Under the pieces are notes generated by a model that saw nothing but the letters and a program-made list of their open reading frames with translations, made no database searches and was not told where the DNA came from. Of a stretch of 64,000 bases of DNA, positions 11,064-22,556 are shown piece by piece. The DNA comes from Pseudovirgaria hyperparasitica. Its lineage: Eukaryota; Ascomycota; Dothideomycetes; Acrospermales; Acrospermaceae. The translations under genes were made by a program, and so were the position numbers. The stretch covers positions 1,757,939 to 1,821,938 of the forward strand of contig NW_022985553.1 of assembly GCF_010093815.1 (NCBI RefSeq). Reading direction: 5' to 3'. Numbering within the stretch: position 1 is the first letter of the stretch; each line of letters begins with the position of its first letter.

Positions 11064-11394
11064 CATGTGAACAAGTGCGTATGAAGGAACTGGAGAAAGC
11101 TATGAGGGAGTAATCAGAGTTGCTAGGCTAAACATGGCCACCTACGTCGCTTAATGCGAGACTCGTCGTCTTGCTCAGCTACGACGTGACGAGAAAGCAA
11201 ACTCAGCGTTTCCGCGATAGCTGAGTAATCTGTTGGGAGCGGGAAGTCGTGAGAGAGACAGTGTGATTCCACCATCTACGCCCTCTAGGGTTGGTAGTAG
11301 TAGCAGACGAGTCCAAAAGCTTGCATACTTGAGCTCCATTTGGCTATAACATCACTATTATAAGTAGAAAGTAGACGTGATTGAGGTCATTGAA
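11064..11394. other. single-copy flank before the repeat border
   Basis: Normal-composition DNA. Apart from the lost-frame tail of the previous gene (to 11113) nothing is recognised. RIP-type composition starts right after 11394. Confidence 0.6.
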
Positions 11395-11514
11395 TGTATT
11401 CTATAATTATGTGTAGAGAACTAAGTTCTAGGAGACAGAGTCGAAGCTATTTAACCGTTTAGACACTAGTCCCGTTTAGGAAGTAGTATCTCTTACTTAA
11501 AGTACCTTCTAATA
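11395..11514 (-). repeat. Copia 3' LTR, 120 bp
   Basis: Bounded by the single-copy flank on one side and the polypurine tract (reverse complement ACACTCCCCT, 11516-11525) on the other. It marks the exact edge of the repeat block. Confidence 0.65.
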
Positions 11515-12076
11515 ACACTCCCCTATACTAAGTATATATATATATACTTAGTAATATTAGAATAAAGGAAAGCTTAAAGTAAGTAATAGTAAGAGATAGT
11601 ACTAAAAGAATAAAGGAAAGAGAGATATAAGAGAAATAACTAAGAGAGAAACGGCTGTAAGTAAGATAACTCTACTATAAACTAATTATCGTCTTTATTT
11701 AATTTAGTAGTAGTAAGGGTAGTTCTTTTATTCCTATATTAGTAATATTATTATAACTTATAATATACTATATAGATATAACTCTATTAGTAAATAATTC
11801 TTAAACTATATAATAGTATATTATAATATATTTAGACTATACTATAATTTACTAGTTTTAGATAAGAGCTATTATAGCTTAATTATCTATAAGAAGATAG
11901 AGAACTAGAATATTATAATTTATAAAGATCTCTTTTATATCTAGTAGAGCCTACTATAAGTAACTTATAGCCTTTAAGTAGGCTATATACTCTACTTTAT
12001 ATATCGACTTAGTAATATATGATTATCTCTTACTATTCTAGGCTACTAAGCTTCTATTTAATTAAAGGATATATAC

Positions 12077-12848
12077 TATTAGACACGTGGCCTACCAAGT
12101 AATTACACATGTATATAGTAGTTATATATAAGTAGTTGTAAGGAGGTAGGCTCCACGCACTAACTAACTATACTAAAAGGACCGAATCTTAAAGCTACTA
12201 CTTCAAGGGTAGAGCATACTACTTATATATAACTACTATATATATATAGAATCAACTAGTAGGCCACGTGCTCCTTATGTACCTAATATTATCTCCCTTC
12301 TTAAAGGCGCGTGTCCTTACGCGTTATGGGCATGCTACCTTATAAAAGATAAACTAAACTAGCCGTAACGGGCCTAGTATACGCGCTAGCCATACTAGGC
12401 CTAGTATAAACTATATATATATAATCGATATTCGTAATACCGCCTCTAGTACTAGATACGCTAACTTACTATAGTAACGTTACTACTATATTATCTATTA
12501 TATATATAAAGTATATATAATATAGTAAGCTAAATAGAATCGTATAAAATTTAATAATAGTTAACTAGACCGAGAGTTAAACCCGTAACCCTATAGTAGC
12601 TTTAAGATTATATAAGGAGGCGGGCTCTATATACTAACTAACTATACTAAAAGGACCGAATCTTAAAGCTACTACTTTAAGGGTAGAGTATACTACTTAT
12701 ATACGACTACTATATACATGTAGAATCAACTAGTAGGCCACGTGCTCCTTACGTGCCTAATAGTAGTATACTCTACCCTTAAAGTAGTAGCTTTAAGATT
12801 CGGTTCTTTTAGTATAGTTAGTTAGTATATAGAGTCTATCTTCTTATA
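12077..12848 (+). repeat. solo LTR of the TRIM family, split by a nested TRIM
   Basis: Halves 12077-12136 and 12768-12848 form one LTR starting TATTAGACACGTG and ending CTTCTTATA. Perfect 5-bp TSDs TATAC are at 12072-12076 and 12849-12853. It inserted into the Copia pol relic and was itself hit at 12137. Confidence 0.8.
12137..12762 (-). mobile_element. TRIM: 626-bp non-autonomous LTR element
   Basis: Two 152-bp LTRs (12137-12288 and 12611-12762) flank a 322-bp interior. Perfect TSDs GTAGT are at 12132-12136 and 12763-12767. The polypurine tract (GAAGGGAGATAA on the minus strand) adjoins the left LTR, so it points to the minus strand. The interior has no coding frame, so it must borrow enzymes. 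The left LTR keeps TG at its outer end while other copies show RIP forms. Confidence 0.85.
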
Positions 12849-13541
12849 TATACGGAGGTAGACTTAGTAGTATTAGAATCTAAACCCTAAGAAGTATCCG
12901 AGAATATATTAATTTCTATTATATCTTTAGACTTCTTTAGTATAAGATATTAGTTAATAGTATACTTAATATATTATAATATACTAAAGGCTATTTAAGT
13001 ATATTACTCTAATAGATTTATATTAAAAGTAGTATATATTCTAACTATAAAGGTAAGATCTAGACGTGTACTAGTAATAAGATAATTAAGTAACCTAATT
13101 AGTTATATATATATAAGCTAGTATTCTTAATTAATAATTTCTTCTAATCTTATTAGAAAGGTATTTATATTAACTTATTAGGCACGTGCCTACTAGTTAA
13201 TTATACATGTATATAGTAGTTATATATAAGTAGTATACTCTACCCTTAAAGTAGTAGCTTTAAGATTTAGTTCTTTTAGTATAGTTAGTTAGTATATAGA
13301 GCCCGCCTTCTTATATAATCTTAAAGCTACTATAGGGTCACGGGTTTAACTCTTAGTCTAGTTAACTATTATTAAATTTTATATGATTCCGTTTAGCTTA
13401 CCACGTTATATATACTTTATATATATAATAGATAATATAGTAGTAATATTATTACGGTAAGTTAGCGTGTCTAGTACTAGAGGCGGTATTACGAATATTA
13501 ATTATATATATATAGTTTATACTAGGCCTAGTGTAGCTAGC

Positions 13542-13779
13542 TATAAAGAGTAAAGACGTAGGATAGTAGTCTAACAGTTTATAGAGAGACATAGGAATGT
13601 ATTTATAGAGTAATCTTACTCTTATATAAGGTTGATTCCTAACAAGTAGGAATCGGTTTATATAGTCTACTTATATAGTAACCTCGCTTAACTTAGCTAA
13701 CTTAACCTAGCTCTAGCCACTACGTGGCTATATAGATTAGAATAGTCTATATAGGTCCGTTATAGTTCCCGTCCTAATA
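13542..13779 (-). repeat. Gyp-1 3' LTR, 238 bp
   Basis: Begins TATAAAGAG (RIP form of TGTAAAGAG) and ends CCTAATA (RIP form of CCTAACA). Confidence 0.85.
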
Positions 13780-14258
13780 ATATCCTTCTTCTTTTTATAC
13801 TTCGCCCTAAAGTACTTAAGTATATATAATTCTAAGTCTCTATAATCTATTATATACCTATATATCTATAACTAAGTTCCTATAACGTTATAACTATCCT
13901 TAATATAGGTGAACTCGAGATTCTAGTTTACTTTTATTAGTTTATACACGCGCTTATCCCTTACTTCGTGGCTACTACCTAGGACACGTAATCGCTACTT
14001 TAGTCGAGTATATATTTAGCTTCGCTCGCCTTTAATTTTATTCTCTAGTATATCTATCTTACTCTTAAGGTAAGTCGTTAATTCATATACTATCTTCCCT
14101 AGTTTAGGTTTAGAAGGGTCTATAGTAGTCTATTCTTATTAGAACTAGTCCTATATAACCTATTCGCGTTATTATAGTTACTGATTTAGCTTCGTTAATC
14201 GCTATTAAGGGTAGATGAATATTCCTTCCTTAGATCTCTAGCTAATATATATATATAG

Positions 14259-15540
14259 ATATCTAATACTAGTCCTATCTCTAAGCCTACCTCCTCCTCT
14301 TATAAGACTCGCTCTAAAGGCATCGCCTCCTCCCTAGCTACGCCGGCTAAGAAGCCTACCTATCGCGGTAGTATAAAGGCGCGCTCTAAGTCGGAGAAGA
14401 GAGTAGCTAGGGCTACTACTACTACTACCTCTACCACTAATATAGCTACTAGTCGCTCTAATCTAGGTAATCCTAGTACTAAACTTATGGATAAAGTGGT
14501 TATAGGTTCTCCTCTTACTCTAAAGCGCACGCCGTCTACTCTACCTCCTCTAGAGGATAAAGAAGATCTTATTATAGACGATAATCGCGAGCCCTTACGC
14601 TTACCTACGCCGCCGTCTTACCGCTCTTCCTTCCGGTCTAATATAGACTAATTTAGTCGCTCTAGGTCCTTTTAGGACCTTAATATTTACTCTAAACCCT
14701 AGTCTACTAATAATAAGGTCTAGGTCGCCGAGGATACTAAACGTGGTTATAGTTTACGCTATAGAAAAACGGCGAACTACGGTTTAATATACTATAAGTA
14801 TATTAAGAGCTATATAGCCGGCTCTAAATATCTCTTTCGCTCTAACTCTAGTATTAGCTACTACTCTACTAACCGCGATGGGCCTATACGCCCTATCTTT
14901 ACTCTATCTACCCGCTACCGCCGCTATACCGTAACTAGTAAGACTTATCTATAGATAAGTATAATAGGCTATCTTAATCTAGTATAATCTAAAGTAGTCC
15001 GCGCTAATATATTCTTAGGTTCCTATATATATATAAGATATATATAACGACCTTCGCGTCCGCGAGACCCTCGGGGGTCCTTATAGCCGCCTATCTACTA
15101 TATAGAGGGAGTTTAGGGAGCGCTATAAGCTCTTTCTAGAGGTTATTAAAGTATAAGTTACGAGCACGTTAATTATTTTTAACACCCGTTGATTTTTCTA
15201 GCCGCCGCGAGATCCCTAGCGCCTAGGCTATCTATTCTAGGGAGTCTATTCTAGCTATAGAGGCCGTAAAGAGGATTTACTCTATCCCCCTCTATCCGTC
15301 TCACGCTACTAACGGATCTTATAAGAGGTCTACTATTTCTCCCTCTAAGTCGCCTTATAAGAGGGTATATATTCCCTTCTAGATTATTCTAGATTATATT
15401 AGCTAACTTTAGACCTAGTCGCTGCGCTCCGGCGCTTAAGGCTCTTCCCTCTAGGCTCTAATAGATCGGGTTATTACTCTAGAGGCTAAGGTTATCGTTC
15501 TCCGCCGCTATATCGTGCGGTTAGAGAGGACTATACTAGA
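14259..15540 (+). pseudogene. Gyp-1 antisense gene (opposite strand to gag-pol), spliced
   Basis: Orthologue of the antisense gene of Gyp-3. The start codon has become ATA (14259). Exon 1 is 14259-14954 (696 bp), intron 1 14955-15018 (64 bp, donor mutated to ATAAGT, acceptor CTTAG), exon 2 15019-15152 (134 bp), then a 50-bp intron and a third exon. Interruptions are TAA/TAG only. Encoded features are a Ser/Arg/Lys-rich N-terminus, an acidic block near codons 95-105 and a Cys-rich segment whose Cys codons are now Tyr. Confidence 0.7.
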
Positions 15541-15858
15541 GGTTAGGACGGATAATAAGATAGAGGAGTAGCTCTATAGTTCTAGCTCTATATATTAGCT
15601 CTATACCTAGCTCTATATATTCTAGATCTACTATAGATGGTGCGCGCCGGCTCTATTTACCTAGCATTTATCCGTTTTAGTCCTTTTTAGACCGTTTAGA
15701 TACCTATTAGCTAGTTTCTAGTAATTTAATTCTTAACTTAATAATATTATATGTACGCTCGCTTAGCTTATAACTATCGGTTTCTATATTCTAATTTTCC
15801 TTAAGTCATCTAAGTATGGGCACCGTATATAAATTAGTTTATCTCTATAAATTCTATT

Positions 15859-15905
15859 AGAGTACCCGAACTAGTAGCCTAGTAGTTATTAGTTCGGGTA
15901 CTCTA
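15859..15905. repeat. Gyp-1 hairpin between antisense gene and pol
   Basis: Perfect inverted repeat: AGAGTACCCGAACTA and its complement TAGTTCGGGTACTCT around a 17-base loop. It is conserved in Gyp-2 and Gyp-3. Confidence 0.75.
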
Positions 15906-15949
15906 ATCTTTTATATTTTATATTAAGAGTTTAATTCTATGGTAGGGTA

Positions 15950-18900
15950 CCTTTTTTTAGGTTCTTAGTCCTATGTTTTTCTCGTATATAATAGTCTATA
16001 TTAGTCTATTCTAGACTCTTCTATATTATTCTATTATAGTATATCGCGTCGCGTTCCTAAAATAGTTATTTATGCTTTCTTCGCGTCTAGTAACCGTATA
16101 ACGCTTAAATTATAGGGCTGCTATATAGAGTTTTCCTAGTGCGCGTCTAGATTTCCTAGTTTAGTACTTCGTTCTCTATGGTATCCTTCTTCTTTTTATA
16201 ACGACCGTGACGTTACTATACTTATATTAATAATACGCTATTCTATATCTTTTACTTATATATAGCCATTATAGAACTTAAGATATATACCGCTAGTTCC
16301 CAGGTATTCTCGTCCTTAGTATAGTCCTTCTAACGGATTCTATATTTCTAAACACCGTCTTTATTAATCCTATGTTTGATAATATGGTCCACTTCGAACA
16401 CGTCTAGTCTATCTTAGGGTATAATAGAGTGTAACTACACGTTCGTGCGGCTATACACGTTAGATTGAAATCTTTCGAGTAGTAAGACGTGGAACACGTT
16501 ATGGATTCTTATATCGCTTCCTAAGTCGAGCTTATAGACTCTTATACTAATACGACGTTTGATTCGGAAGGGACCAGCCATTTTATAATTAAGCTTCTTA
16601 TTTACTTACGATGTTCGTATATTACGGACGTTAAGAAGGACCTTATCGCCCTCCTCGTACGTCTAATCCTTAGCTAATCTATTATAGTAATTTATATACG
16701 AGTCGTTTACTTATTAGATTATAGCGCGATAGTTATGTATGGTTTCGAAGATTTTAATCGCTAATTTCTAAGCGTGGACGTTCACGTCTATTATTCGATT
16801 AAATTAGACCGTCTAAGGCTTAAAACCTATCCTTAGACTACGTCCGAGGTTCGCCTAGAAAGGTATAATATCTATTATACTATAACGACTATTATTATAT
16901 ACGAACTCTACTATACTTAGTAGGGAGGCCTAGTCGTCCTACTCGAAATTATAGAATATACATAGGTAGGCCTCGAGCGTCTAGTTCTATCACTCTATCT
17001 AGCTATCCGTCTAAGGATAAAATACTATAGATATATTTCTATTTATACTTACTATTTCGTAGAATAACATCTAGAATTTAGACGTGAAGGTACTTCCTCG
17101 GTCCGTAACGATTCTTTTTAGTATACTATAGACCTTAATAATCTCGTTCTAGAACACCTACGCTAGTTCTTTAGATGTAATCGTCTTCTATACCGGGATA
17201 TACCTAGATATCTTTATAAGTCTATCCACGATAATAAGAATAGAATTATAACTTATCCTAAGTATCTCGCTTAGAGGTAAGTTAACTATAAAGTCTATAG
17301 TAACGTCTTCCTATATAAAGAGAGGGGCTAAAAGAGGCTATAAATTCCTATATGGCTTATGTCTAGGGGCCTTCATTCTTTAATAAATCGGATAAGTAGC
17401 TATCTATTCTTTAATGTACTTAGGTATATCTTCCTAAAAATAGTACTAACGAATTAAGCTTAGGGTACGTATATACCTAAAGTATTCTACTAGGTTAGCG
17501 TTATAGTATCGGCTAACTACATTAAATCGCGCGTTACCCGTCGGTATATAGTACTTTCTATTATAGTAAAGTAAGCCGTCCACGAAGGTCTACTTATAGT
17601 CTACTTTAGTCCGTAATAACCTATCTTACTATATTTTATGTAACTTTAAAACTATCGGGTCTATCTTCTATAGATCTATAATTAACTAGGCGAGGTTAAT
17701 TAGATATTCACGCTAGGCATTATCGCCCTTCCTAATAGCGCTAATAAATAGCCTACTAGAGACTTCGGTACCGCGTCTTTAGTTACCGGCTTTGGTCTTA
17801 GAGATTCGATTACCAGTATTAACGTTAGCATCTTGCTAATCGCCTAATAACTTAAAATCTAACCTCGTCCTTAAGAGTTAGGCCTATAGCTACTCTAGGA
17901 CCCTATGGCTACTATAATTCTAGGCGCCTTCTTTATAGTTAGGTCTTCTTAACATCCTATTAGCTAGGTTTATACTTCTAGGTTAATAGTAGATTATAAA
18001 GTGAAAGTTCGTAAGCCACTTAGCCTATTAGACCTATTAACGGTTTAAAACCGTCATGCTTATAAACCTCTTTAAGTTATAGTAATTAGTTAGTAACTCG
18101 ACGTTATATATAGTACCTTTAAGATAATATCGCTACTATTTAAACGACTCTACTATTACTAGTAGCTCTTAGTTATAGATAGTATATCTAGTCTTAATAT
18201 CGACCATTTTACGTGAGAAGAACATAACTAGATACTATTAGACCTTTTTAGACTTAGTTAGTCTAGGCTAGGAGAGAATATCTAAGATTATAAATCCTAA
18301 CGCGTCGGTTTCGATATAGATAGGTTTAGTTAGGTCGAAGTACACTAGTAATAGGGTAGTTATAAATGCCTCTTTGATTTTCTTAAAGAAGGCCCTTTCG
18401 CCTTCTAATAATTCTATAGACTATGATTTAATATTATACTATTTCTATCTACCGCGGACCGTAATAGACGAATCTATAGTAGTAGTACGCGCGTTAAGCG
18501 GTACTACTAGCTAGGAGAAATACTTAACGAATTTTTAGTAGTAATTAGCGAATCTAATAAAGACACGTATATCTTAAACCGATTTTAGTTTAGGCTAGTC
18601 CACGATAGTAGCGACTCTATCCCTTTCTATGGTTATACCTTGATTAGTAATAACGAAGCTAAGGAAGTTAACGTGGTCCTAGTGGAACTCGTATTTAGAT
18701 AGCTTAATATATAGCTTATATTTTTCTAGTCTATCTAGGACTACGCGTATATACTAGATATATTCTTCTTCGTTATTAGAGAAGATAAGGATATTATTAA
18801 GGTATACGATGCACGTCGTGTTAAGTAGGTCTACTAGCGCGTTATTAATATACGCTTAGAAGGTTCCTAGCGCGTTAGTTAGTCTAAAAGGGACTACTAT

Positions 18901-21300
18901 ATACTCGAAGTATCTATAACGGGTCCTAAACGCCGTTTTCTACTTATCGCCCTTCTTAATATATAGGCGGTAGTAGATATCGCGTAGATCGAGCTTAGTA
19001 AAGATCTTCACGCGCCCTAGTCTATTAATAGACTTAGAGATAAGAGGTAGTAGATAATAATTCTTTCGTGTAATATTATTTAGGCTACGGTAGTTAATAT
19101 ATAGACGGAGACTCCTATCCTTCTTCTTTATAAAGAGGATTAGAGCTCCGGCTAGAGATATACTAGGCCTAATCTATTCTCGTGTAAGGTTCTTTTCGAT
19201 ATATTCTTAGAGGACCTATAGCTCGGGTTCTAATAGAGGGTAGATAGGTCCGTATAGGGGTTATTAACCATCTTCAAGGTTAATAGTAAGGTCAGTAGAT
19301 TAGTATTAAGGTAATTCGGACGAGTCGATCGCTAACGCGATATATTAGTATATTTTATACTAATATAGTAGGTTTTCGTCTACTTTAATACTAAGCTCTC
19401 TATTTTAAGTAAGTAAGAGGACGTAGATAGCGGAGATTACCTTTTTATAGTCCTTCTAGAATTATTCGTCGTTGACTAGCTATACTAGATTCTATTATAG
19501 TAGGTACATACGCCAGCCAGCTGTTTTCTAGATGAAGTCTAGTTTCGGGTTATGTTTTTCGAGCTACGGTATACCGAGAATCATGTTAAAGGGACTATCT
19601 ACCACGATAAAGGTTAAGTAGTAGGGTTTCTACTTCCCCCCGCTATCCTAGATACTATATTTAATAGTATAGGTACCCTATAATTTAATAGAACCGTCGA
19701 TACTATAGAAGGTAGTATCTATTAGTACTTAAATATCGACGTTAAGTTCTCGTACTCGTTAAGTTAATATAACGTTAGTAGCTAAACCGCTATTAAGTAT
19801 TATAGTCTAATGTTATCCATGAGGGACCTCGATAGGCCTAGCCTATAGTTTAATATACTAGTTAGCTAGTTATCCCTCTATTTTAGTTACGCCTATAAGT
19901 CGCGAGGGTTCCTTATAGATAGTTAGTTTTTTATATTATATACCGGGTAGTTAGGCGCGATATGTCCTAGCTACTAGTACTTATAGTATATAACTAACTT
20001 AGTATCTATATTAGTATTCGGTAGTTTCCCTAAGCGGCACTCGGGTACTATATAGCCTATCCTACTATAGGTATAGTAGGTAACTTTAGGTTATTTATAC
20101 GAGTCGTTTCTCGCGTCTCGATATATCGACTAGTAGAAAGATCCGTAGTACGGGCCTCGTCTTCTCGAGTTCGTAGAGTAGTAGCGCCTACGAGGTATTC
20201 CGCACGATCTATTACTAAACCGGTCCTCTTTAGACGATTTTATATCGGATTAGATTAATAGGGATAGTCGTGCGCCTATACGACGTTAGTTATTTATTAT
20301 ATACTAATATCGTTCTACGAGATTCGTGAGTGCCTAAAGGTTAGTAGAGATAGATATTATAAGGTCGATACGTTCCTTTACGCTTGGGTTAAGGGACCTT
20401 TTAAAGTCGTCGTATTATCGAACTATACAATCTTCCTTAGCTTCTCTCTAAAGAGGTCGGAGGTATTCAAGAAGTTATAACGGGGATTATCTCTCTCGCT
20501 ATTAAGTCTTAAAGATATGGCTCTAAGCCTATTTACGTCGCTCGGCTCTATTACTAAAGTATTAAAGAAGGAATTTAGTAAACGTGTTCTAGTTATACAC
20601 ATCCTTAGGGTGTTTAATTCGATGTACTATCTAACGTTTAGATGGCGTTAGGTCTAGGTAGTTCTATACGAACCTAATCTTATTACTATCGTTCATGAAT
20701 AGATAGAAGAATCAGCTATACTAGTAAGCCTATTTATAAAAGCTCCTCCTGGTTTTACCGTCGAAGTAAGGTAGTTTCTTAGGCTAAGGTAACTAGGATA
20801 GTAATAGACTTAGTTAGACTGTTTCGGCTTAAGTTAATCTATATTAGTATAGATTAGTTACTACTAGTACTAAAGCGCGTAGTACGGCTTCAAGTCTAGC
20901 GGTTTATCCTCACGCTTCGTCAAGTTCACAAAGTTACTACTCAAGCTAAGCCTAACGCTACCTCTCCGTGTATAGCTTAGTATATATATTATCGTAAGGC
21001 GTGGTTAACGTTAGTCGGTTCTAACGAATTAATTCGTTAACGTTAATAGGGTCTAGTCTTATAGTAAGGATAGGTCTAGTATAGTATAAACTAGACCGCG
21101 ATAGAGTATAATAGACTCCTTCCTTATTATCTAGGTAATCTTTCACGGTTATATAGAATACCGTACTAGTTATTAGTGCGATAGCCTATAGGGTATACTT
21201 ATTAGTGGAGGTGGTTATAGAGAGACTATTCTCTTCGTTTAGATTTAGAGAGAGTCTCTTATATAAGGTAGTACCACGGGTATTATAGCGCGTAGTAGGA
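15950..21300 (-). pseudogene. Gyp-1 gag-pol relic
   Basis: Assigned by colinearity with Gyp-3. Chromodomain at about 16245-16400, integrase core about 17000-17350, RNase H about 17700-18250, RT about 18500-19220 (the YLDD box near 18793-18804 now reads Y-L-N-N), protease region about 19550-19750, gag about 19800-21300. Dozens of TAA/TAG codons. Some domains stay recognisable because GC-rich codons without CpA survive. Confidence 0.8.
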
Positions 21301-21346
21301 GCTATCTCTATAAGCTACTATTATACTATATAGAGAGGAATTAAAA

Positions 21347-21584
21347 TATAAAGAGTAAAGACGTAGGATAGTAGTCTAATAGTTCATAGAGAGACATAGG
21401 AATATATTTATAGAGTAATCTTACTCTTATATAAGGTTGATTTCTAACGAGTAGGAATTGGTTTATACGGTCTACTTATATAGTAACCTCGCTTAACTTA
21501 GCTAACTCAACCCAGCTCTGGCCACTACGTGGCTACATGGATTAGAATAGTCCATATAGGTCCGTTGTGGTTCCCGTCCTAACA
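21347..21584 (-). repeat. Gyp-1 5' LTR, 238 bp
   Basis: Begins TATAAAGAG, ends CCTAACA. It differs from the 3' LTR by transitions such as ATATGG/ATACGG types. Confidence 0.85.
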
Positions 21585-21829
21585 CTAGCGCGTATACTAG
21601 GCCTATTATAGCTAGTTTAGTTTATCTTTCGTAAGGTAGATACCTATAACGCGTAAGGGTACGCGCCTTTAAAAAGGGGAGATATTATTAGATACGTGCC
21701 TACTAGTTAATTATACATATATATAGTAGTTATATATAAGTAGTATACTCTACCCTTGAAGTAGTAGCTTTAAGATTCGGTCCTTTTAGTATAGTTGGTT
21801 GGTGCGTGGAGCCCGCCTCCTTATATAAA

Positions 21830-22069
21830 TATAAGGATTATAGATGTAGAATAGTAGTCTAATAGGTTATAGGAGGATTCGGGAATATATTTAAAAGGGT
21901 AGTCTACTCTCTTAATAAGGTTAATTCCTAAAGAGTAGGAATTAAGTATATACGGCCTACTTATATAGTAGTCTCGCTTATTCTAGCTGGCTTACCCTAG
22001 GTCCACCTATTACGGACTATACTAGACTATAGTATTCTAGTTAAGTCTATTCTAGTATTAGCCCTAATA
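21830..22069 (-). repeat. Gyp-2 3' LTR, 240 bp
   Basis: Same length and sequence type as the Gyp-3 LTRs in reverse orientation. It abuts the right LTR of the TRIM with only 4 bp between them. Confidence 0.8.
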
Positions 22070-22556
22070 ATATTCTTCTTCTTTTTATGCTTCGCCCTAA
22101 AGTACTTAGCTATATATAAATCTATAATTCTATAAGCGTTATATTTATACGCGTATCTAATTAAATCTATATAACGTTATTAATAGTCTTTATATTAGTA
22201 AACTTAAGCTCTAGTTTACTTTTATTTATATACGCGCTTATCTCTCACTTTATAGCTACTACCTTAGAGGTAGCTCCGCGGGTTATATAACTACTATATT
22301 AACTAAGCTTATATTTAGTTCTCTTATTCTAAATTTTCTTCTCTAGTATATCTATCTTACTCTTAAGGTAAGTCGTTAATTTATATACTATCTCCTTTAG
22401 TTTAGATCCGTTCGGGTCTAGAGTAGTCTATTTTAGTTAGAGCTGGTTCTATATAATCTATTTGCGTTATTATAGTTACTAATTTAGCTTCTTTAATTAC
22501 TTTTAAGGCTAAATAAGTATTCTACTCTTAGATCTCTAGCTAATATATATATATAG

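Larger units (their letters stand above)
11700..13170 (-). pseudogene. Copia pol relic: end of reverse transcriptase and RNase H
   Basis: Minus-strand frames at 12854-13170 and 11700-12076 are broken only by TAA/TAG. The first contains a block of the type L-I-T-S-T-R-L-D-L-T-F, then S-D-T-S...K-S-T-S. The second contains V-E-Y-I-A, D-N-*-A-I-I-A-L-I and S-K-Y-I-I-I-Y-Y, the RIP-eroded forms of the conserved copia RNase H blocks (EYIA, DNQSAI, KHI). The frame is split by the solo LTR at 12077-12848. Confidence 0.7.
11395..13175 (-). mobile_element. Ty1/copia retrotransposon, 3' part, heavily RIP-mutated
   Basis: A 120-bp 3' LTR (11395-11514) begins TG on the plus strand. Read on the minus strand it follows a purine-rich tract (AGGGGAGTGT) and begins TATTAG, a RIP form of TGTTAG. 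The first 5 bp of flank are TTGAA, the expected left TSD; the partner is not in view. Coding relics follow on the minus strand, interrupted by a solo LTR (12077-12848). The 5' two thirds are missing because a TRIM and a gypsy element lie at 13176 onwards. Confidence 0.75.
13542..21584 (-). mobile_element. Gyp-1: full-length Ty3/gypsy chromovirus, 8043 bp, RIP-mutated
   Basis: LTRs of 238 bp (13542-13779 and 21347-21584) and perfect TSDs CTAGC (13537-13541, 21585-21589). The polypurine tract next to the left LTR (AAAAAGAAGAAGGA on the minus strand) sets the orientation. Order on the minus strand: gag, protease region, RT, RNase H, integrase, chromodomain, then a divergent plus-strand gene. It lies within a TRIM. 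It is closely related to Gyp-3 along its whole length. Confidence 0.9.
13176..21825 (+). mobile_element. second TRIM copy, split by gypsy element Gyp-1
   Basis: LTRs of 140 bp lie at 13176-13315 and 21686-21825; they lack a 12-bp segment found in the 152-bp LTR form. The interior is 13316-13541 plus 21590-21685, together 322 bp, the same as in the intact copy. A polypurine tract (AAAAAGGGGAGATA, 21671-21684) precedes the right LTR. Flanks are TAACT and TAAAT, four of five matching; the right one abuts the LTR of Gyp-2. With the minus-strand copy it forms a large inverted repeat (12390-12760 against 13176-13540). Confidence 0.8.

Noticed and set aside
13316-13380. tRNA-derived SINE head in the TRIM interior
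   Set aside because: GGGTCACGGGTTTAACTC looks like a T arm, but the stem does not pair and no A box is found; LTRs and a polypurine tract fit a TRIM better.
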